DNA of 64,000 nt from Prosthecobacter debontii (GCA_945870855.1 CAMBTP010000005.1:41072-105071); one strand, 5' to 3'; positions 1-10,639 are shown, numbered from the stretch's first letter. Notes: a model not told the origin generated them from the sequence alone. Made by a program: numbers and translations.

Positions 1-345
1 CTGTTTTATGAAAATGGGTAACTGCAACTCCATCCTCGGCGATTCCACCCAGCCGTCCACGCCCACCTCACCCACGCTCGCCTTGGGATTGGACAACAGC
101 CTCTCACGCAACCTTTCCTCCCAGCCCTCCGCCGCCGTTTCCGCATACCATGGATGAATCCCGTATGCCGGAAACACATAGCCCGGAAACTCCCGCGCCA
201 AGGCCGCCACCGCCTCCCAATCGTCCTCCCGCGTCGCGTTCGCCACGCAGCCAGCAATCCCCGCCGCCCGCATCTCCGCGATCAGTTCCGGCGGATTTCT
301 CCCAAACTTCGAGCTCTGCACATGGTTATGTGAATCAAACAACAC
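1..345 (-). CDS. TatD-family metal-dependent hydrolase (3' end outside window)
   Basis: A TIM-barrel amidohydrolase of the TatD deoxyribonuclease family, only the first 115 residues of which lie in the window. Seen: D-S-H-N-H at residues 4-8, the N-terminal metal-binding HxH; GIHPW at 62-66, matching the family GxHPx motif; and VGEVGVD at 91-97, matching the GE(I/V)GLD segment that supplies a metal-ligand glutamate. A GTG start at 345 is chosen because an in-frame TAG lies three codons upstream and no ATG fits the N-terminal motif. Family members are metal-dependent nucleases or phosphodiesterases; the substrate here is unknown. It is divergent from secA. Confidence 0.85.
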   Translation of the reverse strand, partial: MLFDSHNHVQSSKFGRNPPELIAEMRAAGIAGCVANATREDDWEAVAALAREFPGYVFPAYGIHPWYAETAAEGWEERLRERLLSNPKASVGEVGVDGWVESPRMELQLPIFIKQ

Positions 346-394
346 GCCGCGACCCTACCTTTTCCGCAGCCGGTTTCCACCCCTCTTCGTTGAG

Positions 395-420
395 GTTTAA
401 ATTTTAAAGTTTAAGGTTTT
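395..420. repeat. AT-rich repeat also present at the purL start
   Basis: A short TTTAAAGTTTAAGGTTTT tract (core 403-420) in the 162-bp spacer between the TatD gene and secA. The same 18 bp recurs at 54041-54058, where it runs into the TTG start of purL. Apart from this tract nothing was recognised in the spacer. Confidence 0.6.
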
Positions 421-507
421 CCCCGCCCGATTCCCGCGCTTGCTTCCCCCGCATCTCCAGTGTATCCACCCTCCCCTCAGCCCTCGTAGGGCATTTCCCC
501 ATTTCTC

Positions 508-3500
508 ATGATCAAGTGGATTCTCCAAAAAATCGTCGGCAGCAAGAACCAGCGTGAACTGCGCCGTATCCGCCCGACCGTAGGCCGTATCATAGAAATC
601 GAGGAGGCCTTGCAGCGCGAGCCTGAGGAAAAGCTCCGTGAACTCACCGCGAAATGGCAAGCCCATCTCGCCCGCTACCACGATCTAATCACGCCTGCGA
701 AACCCGTGATCGCCCGCATGTCGGAGGAGGAACTTTCCGCTACCGCCGCCGCTCTTGATGCGCGTTTCAAGACGATGCGCGACGAGTTCCCCTCCCTACC
801 CGCCGCGATCCGCGCGACCCCCGAAGCCATCGAGGAAGCCAAAGCCGCTTTCCACGAGATCGAGCCTGCCTTCCAAAAAGCACGTGCTAACTACCTTGAG
901 CAGATCCTTCCCGAGGCCTACGCCGTCGTGAAAAACGCGGCCCGCCGGATGTGCGGCACCATCATTCAGGTAAGCGATCACCCGCTCGAGTGGCAGATGA
1001 TCCATTTCGATGTCCAACTCGTCGGCGGCACTGCCCTGCATCGCGGCATGATCGCGGAGATGCAGACCGGCGAGGGAAAAACTCTCGTCGCCACCCTGCC
1101 CGTTTACCTCAACGCCCTCACCGGCCTCGGCGTCCACGTCGTCACGGTCAACGACTACCTCGCCAAGCGCGACTCCGACTGGATGGGATCCCTTTTCCGT
1201 TACCTCGGCCTCACCGTCGGCTGCATCCAGAACCAGATGGCACCATGGGATCGCCGCGAGCAATACGCCTGCGACATCACCTACGGCACCAACGCCGAGT
1301 TCGGCTTCGACTACCTCCGCGACAACGGCATGGCCTCCTCCCGCGAAGACCAAGTCCAGCACGGCCACTACTTCGCGATCATCGATGAGGTGGACTCCAT
1401 CCTCATCGACGAGGCGCGCACGCCCTTGATCATTTCCGGCCCCACCGCCCTATCGACACACCAGTTCGATAAATACCGCACCTCCATCGACACGCTTGTT
1501 AAAAAGCAGACCCAGCTTTGCAACGACCTCGCCGCCGAGGCGAAGAAGCTCGCCGACGCCGGCGATATGGACGGCGCCGGTCGCTTGCTTTTCAAAATCA
1601 AGCTCGGCCAACCCCGCAACCGCATGCTGATGCGTTTCATGGAGGAGCCAGAAAACCGCCGCCTCATCGAGAAATCCGAACTCTCCTTCTACCAAGACGC
1701 TCAGAAAAAGGAACTCTTCGAACTCAAGGAAGAGCTCTATTTCGTCATCGACGAGAAAGGCAACGATGCCGACCTCATGGAAATCGGGCGCGAGTTTCTC
1801 TCCCCCGGCGATCCGGAATCCTTCACGCTCCCCGACCTCGGCAGCGTTTTCGCCGACATCGATACGAACCTCGAGCTCAGCCCCGAGGCAAAGATCGCCG
1901 CCAAGGAAGAAGCCCAGGATCGCATGAGCGTCCAGGCCGAGAAAATCCACAATATCTCCCAGCTCCTTAAAGCCTACTGCGTATATGAAAAGGACGTTCA
2001 GTATGTCGTCAAAGAAGGCAAGGTCATCATCGTCGATGACAACACCGGACGCGAAATGCCAGGCCGCCGTTGGTCGGACGGACTCCACCAAGCCGTGGAA
2101 GCAAAAGAAGGCGTTGCCATCGAAAAGGAGACCCAGACCTTCGCCACGATCACGATCCAGAACTACTTCCGCCTCTACGAAAAACTCGCAGGCATGACCG
2201 GCACCGCCGAAACGGAAGCCGCCGAGTTTCACGATATCTACCGCCTCGACGTCCTTCCGATCCCGACGAACACCTCCAACGTCCGCGTCGATGAAAACGA
2301 CCAAGTTTTCAAAACCCGCCGCGAGAAGTTCAACGCAGTGATCGCGAAAATCGAAGAAGCCCACGGCAAAGGCCAGCCGGTCCTTTGCGGCACCGCCTCC
2401 GTCGAGGCCTCGCAGACTCTCGCCCGGATGTTGCAGCGCGCCAAAATCCCGCACTCCGTCCTAAACGCGAAATTCCACGAACAGGAAGCGGAAATCATTT
2501 CCCAAGCCGGCCAGCCCGGTGCCGTCACCGTCTCCACCAACATGGCGGGCCGCGGAACTGATATCAAACTCGGCAAAGGCGTGCCGGAAGTCGGCGGTCT
2601 TTTCGTTATCGGCACGGAGCGCTACGAGTCCCGCCGCGTGGATCGCCAGCTCCGTGGCCGTTGCGCCCGCCAAGGCGATCCCGGCCGCTCACAGTTCTTC
2701 ATCTCCTTCGAAGACGATCTCATGCGGAACTTCGCCGCCGCCGACCGCATGACGGCGATGATGGAGCGCTTCGGTATGAAAGATGGTGAAGCTCTCGAAC
2801 ACTCGTGGCTCAACCGCTCTGTCGAGACCGCACAGAAACGCGTCGAGCAGCGCAACTACACCTGGCGCAAGCGCGTCCTCGATTTCGATGACGTGATGAA
2901 CAAGCAGCGCGAGGTTGTTTACGGCTATCGCAACGAGGTTCTCAGCACCGAAACCCCGCGCGACCTCGTAATCGAAATCATCGAGGAAACCATCCCCGCG
3001 AAGGTCAGCGAATACCTTGAAGATTTCGACAAGAACGCACCCAACTACACGGAATTGCTCGGCTGGATCAACACGAACCTCCCCATCAGCGTCAAAGCCG
3101 AGGATCTCGAAGAAAACTACAGCGAAGAGAAAATCTCCGCCTACCTCGTCGATAAAGTGAAGGAAATCTACGAGATCAAAGTCGGCGGACTACCCTATGA
3201 AGTCCTCGATCAGGAGGAGCGCCGCATGGTTCTAGTTGCCATCGACAAACTATGGCAAGCGCACCTCTACAACATGGATGCGCTCCGCGAAGGAGTTAGC
3301 CTCCGCGCGCAGGGTCAGAAGGATCCACTCATCGAGTATAAGAACGAGGCCTACAATCTCTTCGTCACCCTGATGGACTCCATCAAGCAAGAGGCATTGG
3401 CGAACCTCTTTCGCTCCGCTTCGAACCTTGAGGATTTCCTCCGCCAGCTCCACAGTCAGCCCCGCCAGCTGCAGGGTGGTGAGTCCGCTCTCACCGGCGA

Positions 3501-3693
3501 CAACATGGCATCCTCCGGCAGTTCCGCGCATATCAATACCTCGAAACTCGACTCCACCGAGGAAACCCCCGGCCTCAAACTCAATCTCCCGAAACGCAAG
3601 CCGAGCTTCGCCATCGAAACCGCCGGCCGCAACGCCCCCTGCCCCTGCGGCTCCGGGAAAAAATACAAGCAGTGCTGCGGGAAAGAGGGTTGA
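508..3693 (+). CDS. secA: Preprotein translocase ATPase SecA
   Basis: The ATPase motor of Sec protein export, acting at the cytoplasmic face of SecYEG. Seen: Walker A MQTGEGKT at 185-192, DEVD at 293-296, GRGTD at 681-685 in the second motor domain, a helical scaffold region, and a C-terminal zinc-binding tail C-P-C-G...C-C at 1045-1057. At 1061 aa it is longer than the roughly 900 aa of E. coli SecA. The extra length includes a charged segment between the preprotein cross-linking region and the second nucleotide-binding fold, as in many Bacteroidetes/Verrucomicrobia SecA proteins. It starts at ATG 508 with the usual amphipathic N-terminus, and appears to be transcribed alone. Confidence 0.97.
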   Translation: MIKWILQKIVGSKNQRELRRIRPTVGRIIEIEEALQREPEEKLRELTAKWQAHLARYHDLITPAKPVIARMSEEELSATAAALDARFKTMRDEFPSLPAAIRATPEAIEEAKAAFHEIEPAFQKARANYLEQILPEAYAVVKNAARRMCGTIIQVSDHPLEWQMIHFDVQLVGGTALHRGMIAEMQTGEGKTLVATLPVYLNALTGLGVHVVTVNDYLAKRDSDWMGSLFRYLGLTVGCIQNQMAPWDRREQYACDITYGTNAEFGFDYLRDNGMASSREDQVQHGHYFAIIDEVDSILIDEARTPLIISGPTALSTHQFDKYRTSIDTLVKKQTQLCNDLAAEAKKLADAGDMDGAGRLLFKIKLGQPRNRMLMRFMEEPENRRLIEKSELSFYQDAQKKELFELKEELYFVIDEKGNDADLMEIGREFLSPGDPESFTLPDLGSVFADIDTNLELSPEAKIAAKEEAQDRMSVQAEKIHNISQLLKAYCVYEKDVQYVVKEGKVIIVDDNTGREMPGRRWSDGLHQAVEAKEGVAIEKETQTFATITIQNYFRLYEKLAGMTGTAETEAAEFHDIYRLDVLPIPTNTSNVRVDENDQVFKTRREKFNAVIAKIEEAHGKGQPVLCGTASVEASQTLARMLQRAKIPHSVLNAKFHEQEAEIISQAGQPGAVTVSTNMAGRGTDIKLGKGVPEVGGLFVIGTERYESRRVDRQLRGRCARQGDPGRSQFFISFEDDLMRNFAAADRMTAMMERFGMKDGEALEHSWLNRSVETAQKRVEQRNYTWRKRVLDFDDVMNKQREVVYGYRNEVLSTETPRDLVIEIIEETIPAKVSEYLEDFDKNAPNYTELLGWINTNLPISVKAEDLEENYSEEKISAYLVDKVKEIYEIKVGGLPYEVLDQEERRMVLVAIDKLWQAHLYNMDALREGVSLRAQGQKDPLIEYKNEAYNLFVTLMDSIKQEALANLFRSASNLEDFLRQLHSQPRQLQGGESALTGDNMASSGSSAHINTSKLDSTEETPGLKLNLPKRKPSFAIETAGRNAPCPCGSGKKYKQCCGKEG

Positions 3694-3730
3694 GCAGAGC
3701 GCCTCGGTAGGGTCATTTTGCAGAGTGCAG

Positions 3731-3880
3731 GTAGGGTCATTTTGCCAAAATGACCCACGCTGCGCTTGTCAGCACGGTGATGGGAGGAGAGCTCCGCAAC
3801 AACGCCGCGAGGGGGTGAGACACGGATTCCAGATGAGGTTGTGCGCACAGGGTGGGTCGTTTTGTCAAAACGACCCTACC
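3731..3880 (+). repeat. 150-bp double-hairpin element, copy 1 of 5
   Basis: The left end is a perfect hairpin, GGGTCATTTT-GCC-AAAATGACCC. The right end is a second perfect hairpin, GGGTCGTTTT-GTC-AAAACGACCC. They are separated by about 95 bp of conserved spacer, and the outer ends read GGTAGGG...CCCTACC, so the whole unit has inverted termini. The first 14 nt of the element are repeated at 3707-3720, separated by 10 bp. With the hairpin next to recA this accounts for most of the 3694-4028 gap. Confidence 0.85.
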
Positions 3881-4000
3881 ATTCACCCGCATCGATTTCG
3901 TAGAATAGCCGGCACGGGATGGAGGAACTTCCCGCCCGCTGCGTCCGCTGCGGTAGCGCGCACCCTGCTGCCAGCCGCTGGGCAGCGAGGGCGCAGCCCA

Positions 4001-4026
4001 GAACACGCGAGGGCGCGTGTGCTCCC
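4001..4026 (-). repeat. GC hairpin after recA, related to 42949-42974
   Basis: ACACGCG and CGCGTGT arms around a 4-nt loop, 2 bp beyond the recA stop codon. It lacks a T run, so it is a weak terminator candidate at best. A close relative lies at 42949-42974 with loop ccat instead of ccct, which suggests a dispersed palindrome rather than a recA-specific signal. Confidence 0.5.
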
Positions 4027-4028
4027 CC

Positions 4029-5081
4029 TTACTTCTTCTTTTTCTCCTTCGCGGCATCGAGGGCTTCCTTGACCTTGGCTTCGAGGGACTCGTAGATGGC
4101 GGGATCTGCCTTGAGGACTTCCTTGGCGGCGTCGCGGCCTTGGGCGAGTTGGTTGCCGTCGTAGGAGAACCAGGAGCCGCGTTTCTGTATGATCTCCATT
4201 TCGAGAGCGAGATCGAGTAGCGAGCCGGTCGAGGAAATGCCCTCGTCATACATGATGTCGAACTCGGCCTCAGTGAACGGCGGGGCGACCTTATTTTTCA
4301 CGATCTTGATCTTAGTGCGGCTGCCAATGACGGTGCCGTCGGTGGCCTTGATCGCACCGATACGGCGGATATCGACGCGGACGGAGGAGAAGAACTTGAG
4401 CGCGCGGCCGCCGGGGGTGGTTTCCGGGCTACCGAACATGACGCCGATTTTTTCGCGGATCTGGTTGGTGAAAATACAGACGGTCTTGGCCTTGGAGATG
4501 AAGGAGGTAAGTTTCCGCATCGCGGCGCTCATCAGACGCGCCTGCGCGCCGACGGTGGAGTCTCCGATCTCGCCGTCGAGCTCTTGTTTGGTGACGAGGG
4601 CGGCAACGGAGTCGAGCACGATGACATCGATCGCGTTCGAGCGGACGAGCGCCTCGCAGATTTGGAGGGCTTCCTCACCGGATGACGGCTGGGAAATGAG
4701 GAGGTCGTCGAGGTTCACGCCGAGCTTACGGGCGTATTGAGGATCGAGAGCATGCTCAACATCAATGAAGGCGGCAAGGCCGCCGCGTTTCTGTGCCTGC
4801 GCGATGGCGGTGAGGGTCAGGGTGGTTTTACCCGAGGATTCAGGGCCGAAGACTTCCACGATGCGTCCGCGTGGGAAGCCGCCAACGCCGAGCGCACGGT
4901 CGATCAGGAGGTTTCCTGTCGGGATTACTTCCACATCCATCCGATGCGCGTCTCCCATCCGCATGATCGCGGATTCACCGAATTCCTTTTGGATCTGGGA
5001 GATTGCGAGATCGAGGTTCCTTTTACGTGCGTCTTGGAGTTTGTCCGACGCCATAACTTCTGCTGCTGTTTTTGTAGCCAT
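4029..5081 (-). CDS. recA: Recombinase RecA
   Basis: DNA strand-exchange ATPase, central to homologous recombination and the SOS response. Seen from the start MATKTAAEV: Walker A GPESSGKT at 79-86, the Walker B segment [10 protein letters not shown] near 145-155, and a lysine-rich C-terminus (AKEKKKK). ATG 5081 is preferred; an in-frame ATG at 5096 would add only five residues (MHSSR). The length of 350 aa fits the family. No LexA box was recognised upstream. The upstream side is a repeat-filled region, so recA appears monocistronic. Confidence 0.96.
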   Translation of the reverse strand: MATKTAAEVMASDKLQDARKRNLDLAISQIQKEFGESAIMRMGDAHRMDVEVIPTGNLLIDRALGVGGFPRGRIVEVFGPESSGKTTLTLTAIAQAQKRGGLAAFIDVEHALDPQYARKLGVNLDDLLISQPSSGEEALQICEALVRSNAIDVIVLDSVAALVTKQELDGEIGDSTVGAQARLMSAAMRKLTSFISKAKTVCIFTNQIREKIGVMFGSPETTPGGRALKFFSSVRVDIRRIGAIKATDGTVIGSRTKIKIVKNKVAPPFTEAEFDIMYDEGISSTGSLLDLALEMEIIQKRGSWFSYDGNQLAQGRDAAKEVLKADPAIYESLEAKVKEALDAAKEKKKK

Positions 5082-5270
5082 GCGCGATGAATGCACAGGC
5101 TATGATCCGGAATCAAGAAAAAAGATGTTCACTGGAACAAAAAAGTAAGTTTTCCCTTTGTGGTGGCCGATTGTATCCGCTGAGCCCAAGGAGACGAGGG
5201 GCGGCATGGCGGATGCTATACCATTTGCCAAAAGTTCGTGCGCATATCCATGCCGCCGGAGGCTTTTGAC

Positions 5271-5575
5271 TGCTGCGGTTCTCATCCGCAGCTTTTTGGG
5301 TTCGTGATGGAAATACGAAGTAAGCTGGGAGCAACCTGTCCGAATGGGAAGATTTTTGAACCGCCAAGGCGCAAAGACGCTAAGCTGGGGTTGTGATGGT
5401 TAAGTTTTGAAAATGGTTAAAAATAGGGTGCATTGGCTTTGCGCCTTCGCGTCTTTGCGGTTCAACCCTTCTTTACCCCAGGTTTTCGATGCTCAAGACT
5501 ACGGGACTGGGGTTAGGGGGAAGATTTTGAACCGCCAAGGAAGAGAAGTTCGCCAAGGAGGAATTGTTTTTTGCA
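5271..5575 (-). repeat. 300-bp segment repeated inverted at 21053-21400
   Basis: Blocks such as ACTTCGTATTTCCATCACG, AACCATCACAACCCCAGCTT and CTTCTTTACCCCAGGTTTTC occur here and, on the opposite strand, at 21053-21400 in the same order. The segment contains several copies of the common motif GAACCGCCAAGGCGCAAAGA. No coding function was recognised. Confidence 0.7.
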
Positions 5576-5663
5576 TTCTTCACTTTTCTTACTTGGCGCT
5601 CTTGGCGGTGAAATTCTCCATATAGCTGGATTTTTACTCCCTAGCTTGATCGCCCTAGCAGAT

Positions 5664-5814
5664 GGTAGGGTCGTTTTGACAAAACGACCCACCCTGTGCG
5701 TCCAACAACATCTCAAACCAGCTCTCACCCTTTCGCGGCGTATATGCGGAGCTTTCCTCCCCATCACCGTGCTAACACACGCTGCGTGGGTCATTTTATC
5801 AAAATGACCCTACC
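5664..5814 (-). repeat. 150-bp double-hairpin element, copy 2 of 5
   Basis: Inverted orientation relative to copies 1, 3, 4 and 5. Hairpins with GGGTCGTTTT and GGGTCATTTT arms bound the unit, and the internal spacer matches the other copies closely. The flank at 5620-5663 matches, inverted, the flank of the copies near 13621-13664, so element and flank were copied together. Confidence 0.85.
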
Positions 5815-6187
5815 TTGAAACACAAACTCTTCTCCGCGTTCCCTCTGCGACCTCTGCTTTGCGGTGAAAATCTTCATTCGGACTGCGGCTTTGAGGTGAG
5901 AGCTGTGAATGAAGAATCACAGCAGTCCAGAGCCTACGGCGCACTCTACTTTGTTGTCACATTTTTGCGCACGAACTTTTGGTAAACGGTATATCCGCCG
6001 CCACGGGGAAAAAGCGAAGGCGCGGATCCGTTACCAGATCCACGCCTTACATTTCCTTGCTGTCTCAGAGTGCTTGAACTTTCCCCCCGGAAGATTCAAG
6101 CAATCGAGCTCTCGCAGAGGACAGGGGACATCTTTATATTTTATTGATCTCTGTAAACAATAAACTTTTGTTTATTTTAAGCTTTTT

Positions 6188-6679
6188 TCAGAGCGAGCCT
6201 AGAACGGCCTTCAGCGCCTCGAAATCCGGAAGATCCTTCGGGTGCTCCTTGACGTCGGCGAAGCGGACGAGGCCAGCCTTGTCGATCACGAAGGCGGAGC
6301 GCTTCGGCACGCCACCCATGATGAGGTTCGCCTCGGGAAGGAACTGCTCGTAGGCGACGCCATAGGCTTTGGCGGCGGTGTGTTCGTAATCGCTAAGAAG
6401 CGGGACAGTAATGCCTTCCTTCTCGGCCCATGCGGCCTGGGCGAAGGGGTTATCGCCGGAGATCGCGAAGACCTTGGCATCGAGATCTTCATAGGCGCTG
6501 ATGCCGGAGGAAACGTCGCAAAGCTCGGTGGTGCAAACGCCGGTGAAGGCCATCGGCACGAAGAGGAGGACGATGTTGGATTTGCCGATCTGCTCGGACA
6601 GGGTCACGAGTTGGGGGCCGTCGGAGGTTTTGGTAACGAGTGTGAAGTCGGGGGCTTTGTCGCCTGCTTGAATGGACAT
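6188..6679 (-). CDS. Peroxiredoxin (AhpE/BCP-like, redoxin domain)
   Basis: A thiol peroxidase that reduces hydrogen peroxide and organic hydroperoxides. Seen in 163 aa: a thioredoxin-like fold with PMAFTGVCTTELC, placing the peroxidatic cysteine at C49 with the preceding Pro/Thr of the PxxxT/SxxC motif, and a second cysteine at C54. The start at ATG 6679 (MSIQAGDKAPDF) is chosen over an upstream extension because peroxiredoxins begin right before the APDF motif. The pseudouridine synthase gene ends 67 bp upstream on the same strand. The reductant is unknown. Confidence 0.9.
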   Translation of the reverse strand: MSIQAGDKAPDFTLVTKTSDGPQLVTLSEQIGKSNIVLLFVPMAFTGVCTTELCDVSSGISAYEDLDAKVFAISGDNPFAQAAWAEKEGITVPLLSDYEHTAAKAYGVAYEQFLPEANLIMGGVPKRSAFVIDKAGLVRFADVKEHPKDLPDFEALKAVLGSL

Positions 6680-6746
6680 GGTCTGTTGGTGGTTGGTTGT
6701 TTGTTTTCGGGAAACGGAGCGCAGTTTAGCCGCGAGATTCACGGGG

Positions 6747-7466
6747 TCAATCCTTCGCAAACAGCAGAGCCCTTTCCTCATTAGAAACGACGCGCCACTC
6801 GCCCTCCGCGAGTTCCTCGGGGAGTTTCAGGCCACCGATGGAGATGCGTTTCAGGGAAACGACGTGGTTTTCGACCGCTGCGAACATACGGCGCACTTGA
6901 TGGTAACGTCCTTCATGCAGGGTCACGAGCGCTTCCATTTCCCCGAGTGCTTTGAAGCCGGCGGGCAGGAGGGGTTTCGTCTCGCTTTCGAGAAGCAACT
7001 CGCCGGAGCCGAAAATCTCGCCTTCGTCGCCACGCAGCGGGCGGGCGAGGATGGTGTGATAGACTTTCAGGCAGGCAGATTTCGGGTGGATTACTTGGTG
7101 GAGAAATTTCCCGTCATCGGTCATCAGCAGCAGGCCGGTGGTGTCCTTGTCGAGGCGACCGACGGAGTTGAGGCCGGGATTGCGTTTGGAAAAGCGGGGT
7201 GGGAGGAGGTCGTAGATCGTATCGCCGGGATCATCGGTGCTGCACGTGTAGCCATCCGGCTTGTTGATCACGATGACCAGTGGGGCTGAGGGATCGAGTT
7301 CCTCGCCGAGCACCCTGACGTTTTCCGCACCGGGAAAATCCTTAGCTCCTAGAACTTTCCCGTCCTGATCTGTGACCGCACCGCTCTTAATGAGCTTTTC
7401 CGCCTCTTTCCTCGATCCGTAACCGAGATTTGCCAATAGTTTGATCAGTTTCATCTCCGGCGACAC
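6747..7466 (-). CDS. Pseudouridine synthase, RsuA/RluB/E/F family
   Basis: Converts uridine to pseudouridine in rRNA. The N-terminal S4 RNA-binding domain (roughly 5-55, KLIKLLANLGYGSRKEAE) is followed by the catalytic domain with GRLDKDTTGLLL at 103-114; D106 is the expected nucleophile. The closing motif G-R-Y-H-Q-V-R-R-M is also visible. At 239 aa it fits RsuA, which modifies 16S rRNA, better than the longer RluB, but the exact target cannot be read from sequence. An ATG at 7454 (MKLIK) is an alternative start. Confidence 0.9.
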   Translation of the reverse strand: MSPEMKLIKLLANLGYGSRKEAEKLIKSGAVTDQDGKVLGAKDFPGAENVRVLGEELDPSAPLVIVINKPDGYTCSTDDPGDTIYDLLPPRFSKRNPGLNSVGRLDKDTTGLLLMTDDGKFLHQVIHPKSACLKVYHTILARPLRGDEGEIFGSGELLLESETKPLLPAGFKALGEMEALVTLHEGRYHQVRRMFAAVENHVVSLKRISIGGLKLPEELAEGEWRVVSNEERALLFAKD

Positions 7467-7576
7467 TAGCAGGCTGATTAGACTTCGTTACTATTTTATT
7501 AGAATCTTGATTCAGGCAAAAGCAGAGGTATTATTTAAAAGATAAAAACATGCCGCCGTCCGCGTAAAAGTCCCAG

Positions 7577-10500
7577 TTGAAACTTCACTACCATATACTT
7601 GCACTGCTCGCCGTATCTTCACTTTCAAAAGGTGCCGAGAAGATTTCCTACGCCCGCGAGATCCTGCCGATCCTTTCGGAAAACTGCTTTTACTGCCATG
7701 GCCCCGACAAGGAGCACCGCAAGGAAGATCTCCGCCTCGATATTCGTGCGGACGCGATCGAGGCCCTCGCATGGGATCCGAAAAACCCGCCTGAATCCGA
7801 AGCTCTCATCCGTATTTTTTCAGATGACGAAGACGAGCTCATGCCGCCACCAGACTCTCACCGCAGCCTCACGAAAAAGCAGAAAGACCTGATCAAGGCA
7901 TGGGTCGAACAAGGCGCGAAATATGAAATCCACTGGGCTTTCGTCACTCCGCCCAAGGAAATCCCCGTCCCAGTGACCGCCGATAAATCATGGGCGAAAA
8001 CTCCCATCGATTCATTCATTCTCGCCCGTTTAGAAAAGGAGAAGCTGGTACCTAGCCCACCCGCCGCGCCGGAGCGTTGGTTGCGCCGCATTACCTTCGA
8101 CCTAACAGGCCTGCCGCCGACCCAAGCGGAGATCGATGCGTTTCTTAAAGAGCCATCCGCGCGCGAAGCCGTGGTGGATCGCCTGCTCGCCTCGCCGCGC
8201 TTCGGCGAGCGCATGGCCATGCCGTGGCTTGATGTCGCGCGCTACGCGGATTCCTTCGGTTATCAAGCCGATGTCGATATAGAGGCATGGCCTTACCGCG
8301 ATTGGGTTATTAAAGCCTTCAACGACAACCTGCCGCTCGACCAATTCATCACCCAACAACTCGCCGGCGACCTGCTACCAGACGCCACTCGCGATCAGCA
8401 ACTCGCCACCGCCTTCAACCGCATCCACCGCAAAACGAACGAAGGCGGCTCGGTGTCCGAGGAGTTCCGTCAAGACGGTATTTCCGACCGCATCCACACC
8501 GTCGGCACCGCGTTCATGGCGCTCACCATGGAATGTTCGCGCTGCCACGATCACAAATACGATCCGATCACCGCGAAGGATTACTACTCGATGGGCGCTT
8601 TCTTCAACAGCATCGACGAGTTCGGCCTGATCGGTTACGGAAACGGCATTCTGCCCCAGCCCGCACTTCAGCTCCCTTCGCCCGAACAAGAAGCACAGCT
8701 CGCCACCACACTAGGCGGAATCGCTGCCGCCGAGGCCGCGCATGCCGCGCATCTCGCCGCCGCTGAGCCTGCTTTCCAAGCATGGGTTTCCTCAGCGGAA
8801 AAAACTTTCCCGGAAGCCGATCTCGCCACCCGCATCACCTTCGATGTCGAAAAGGAAGAAGTCATCCCCAGCCCGGGCGATCTCCACGACGATCACCGCG
8901 GCAAAGCCTACCTCTCCAACGGCGACTCGACCCTCTCTGTGCCCCATCACGGCATCCAAAACGCGGATCAACCCTTCTCAGTCTCGTTCTGGCTCAAACC
9001 CGGCGAGGAATATCCCGAAGCAGTCGTTTTTGCCAACAGCACCTCGGCGGACGCGCCCTATTCCGGCTACGAGCTTCTCTTGGAAAAAAGCAAACTCCGC
9101 TTCACCCTCGCCCGCGAGTTCCCAGGCAACGCCGCTTCTATCGCCACCGTCGCCCCCATCCCCACGGGCGCTTGGACACATATCACCGTAACCAACGACG
9201 GCTCCCGCAAAGCCGCAGGCCTTAAAATCTTCCTCAACGGCCAGCTCGCCCAAACCTCTATCGCCGCCGACACCCTCTCCCGCGATTTTGTATGCGGGGG
9301 CGATATCGGCTTCGGTGCGCGCTCCCGTTTCCCGGGTCTGCGCGGCGGCATGGTGGATGAAATCTCCGTCCACACCCGCGCGATCACCACCGCCGAGGTT
9401 GCCGCGATCCATTCCGGAAAACCTCTTGCCGAAATCACCGATCCCGCCCTCCTCCGCGAATACTACCTCTCCGCCATCGATCCCACCGCCCGCGATCTTT
9501 CCAACAAACTCTCCGCCGCCCGCGCCGCCTACCGCAACGTCCAGAACGGAATCCGCGAGATCGTCACCATGCGCGAATCCGCCCAACCCGTCCCCGCCTA
9601 CATTCTCGCCCGCGGTGATTACACCTTGCCCACCGACAAAGTGGAGCGCGAAACCCCGGCTTGGCTCCCACCGTTTCCTACCGATCAGCCGCGCAACCGC
9701 CTCGGCTTCGCGAAATGGCTGGCCTCACCGGATCACCCGCTCACCTCCCGAGTCATGATCAACCGCGTTTGGCAGGAAATTTTCGGAGTCGGCATCGTAG
9801 AGACCTCGGACAATTTCGGTCTGCAAGGCGCGCAGCCTTCTCATCCCGAGCTGTTAGATTGGCTCGCCCGCGATCTCATGAACCATGGCTGGGATCACAA
9901 GCGCGCCATCAAGCAAATGGTTCTCTCCGCCACCTACGGCCAGGATTCCAAAGTCTCCCGGGAACTTCGTGATCTCGATCCCGCCAACGCCCTACACGCC
10001 CGCGGCCCTGCCCGCCGCCTCACTGCGGAGCAGATCCGTGATAGCGCCCTCGCCTCCTCCGGCCTGCTTGCGGAAAAGATCGGCGGCCCGCCCGTGAAGC
10101 CCTACCAAGCACCCGGCTCCATGTGGAAGGAAATCAACAATTTCCTCCCCGAATACAAACCCGACGGAGGTGAAGGCCTCTACCGCCGCTCCCTCTATAC
10201 CTTCTGGCGGCGCACCACCACCCCGCCGAACATGACCCTCTTCGACGCCGGCACCCGCGAGGTCTGCACCACCCGCCGCATGCCAACTAACACCCCTCTC
10301 CAAGCCCTCGTCATGCTCAACGATCCGCAGTTCGTGGAAGCCGCCCGCAAGCTTGCCGAGCGTATCATGAAAGAAGGCGGCACCACCGACGAGACCCGCG
10401 CGAAATGGGCGTATCGCCACGTGATCGGCACCGCGCCCAGCTCCGGGCAGCTCCCGATTCTAACAGAACTCACCTCACAGCAGCGCGGCTTTTTCACCAC

Positions 10501-10639
10501 GAAATCCTCCAACGCCGAAGCCCTCCTCAAGGTCGGCGATTCCCCCGCAGATCCTGCCCTCGACAAGACGGAACTCGCCACCTTCACCGCCCTCGCCCAA
10601 GTGCTACTCAACCTCGACTCTCACATCACCCTCCGCTGA
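7577..10639 (+). CDS. PSD1-type cytochrome c protein (PSCyt1-DUF1549-LamG-DUF1553)
   Basis: A large exported protein of the planctomycete/verrucomicrobial type. Starting at TTG 7577, a short signal peptide ([16 protein letters not shown]) is followed by a haem-binding CFYCH at 37-41, a DUF1549 region (about 130-345) with a second CxxCH at 320-324, a concanavalin/LamG-like domain (about 420-615) and DUF1553 (about 690-970). Such proteins are usually paired with a DUF1501 protein, as here, and are linked by inference to polysaccharide or sulfated-sugar breakdown; the reaction is not established. An embedded LamG domain suggests carbohydrate binding. It is followed 2 bp downstream by the DUF1501 gene. 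Confidence 0.9.
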   Translation: MKLHYHILALLAVSSLSKGAEKISYAREILPILSENCFYCHGPDKEHRKEDLRLDIRADAIEALAWDPKNPPESEALIRIFSDDEDELMPPPDSHRSLTKKQKDLIKAWVEQGAKYEIHWAFVTPPKEIPVPVTADKSWAKTPIDSFILARLEKEKLVPSPPAAPERWLRRITFDLTGLPPTQAEIDAFLKEPSAREAVVDRLLASPRFGERMAMPWLDVARYADSFGYQADVDIEAWPYRDWVIKAFNDNLPLDQFITQQLAGDLLPDATRDQQLATAFNRIHRKTNEGGSVSEEFRQDGISDRIHTVGTAFMALTMECSRCHDHKYDPITAKDYYSMGAFFNSIDEFGLIGYGNGILPQPALQLPSPEQEAQLATTLGGIAAAEAAHAAHLAAAEPAFQAWVSSAEKTFPEADLATRITFDVEKEEVIPSPGDLHDDHRGKAYLSNGDSTLSVPHHGIQNADQPFSVSFWLKPGEEYPEAVVFANSTSADAPYSGYELLLEKSKLRFTLAREFPGNAASIATVAPIPTGAWTHITVTNDGSRKAAGLKIFLNGQLAQTSIAADTLSRDFVCGGDIGFGARSRFPGLRGGMVDEISVHTRAITTAEVAAIHSGKPLAEITDPALLREYYLSAIDPTARDLSNKLSAARAAYRNVQNGIREIVTMRESAQPVPAYILARGDYTLPTDKVERETPAWLPPFPTDQPRNRLGFAKWLASPDHPLTSRVMINRVWQEIFGVGIVETSDNFGLQGAQPSHPELLDWLARDLMNHGWDHKRAIKQMVLSATYGQDSKVSRELRDLDPANALHARGPARRLTAEQIRDSALASSGLLAEKIGGPPVKPYQAPGSMWKEINNFLPEYKPDGGEGLYRRSLYTFWRRTTTPPNMTLFDAGTREVCTTRRMPTNTPLQALVMLNDPQFVEAARKLAERIMKEGGTTDETRAKWAYRHVIGTAPSSGQLPILTELTSQQRGFFTTKSSNAEALLKVGDSPADPALDKTELATFTALAQVLLNLDSHITLR

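Larger units (their letters stand above)
5217..5993. repeat. 777-bp composite element with TATACC inverted termini
   Basis: Both ends carry the same terminus, TATACC(A/G)TTT(G/A)CCAAAAG followed by TTCGTGCGCA, in inverted orientation. Each is followed by a related palindromic segment ending in CACAGCT or CGCAGCT. Inside are fragments of other repeat families: the 150-bp double hairpin (5664-5814) and a segment (5271-5575) repeated inverted at 21053-21400. No protein-coding gene is evident, so this looks like a non-autonomous, MITE-like element that has collected others. It fills most of the 5097-6187 gap between recA and the peroxiredoxin gene; the remainder holds an AT-rich hairpin near 6159-6176. 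Confidence 0.7.

Noticed and set aside
1450..2454. 334-codon minus-strand frame inside secA
   Set aside because: It is a shadow of the high-GC secA coding strand, with no family resemblance.
6159..6176. AT-rich hairpin AATAAAC-TTTT-GTTTATT downstream of the peroxiredoxin gene
   Set aside because: The stem has almost no GC and is too weak to call a terminator with confidence.
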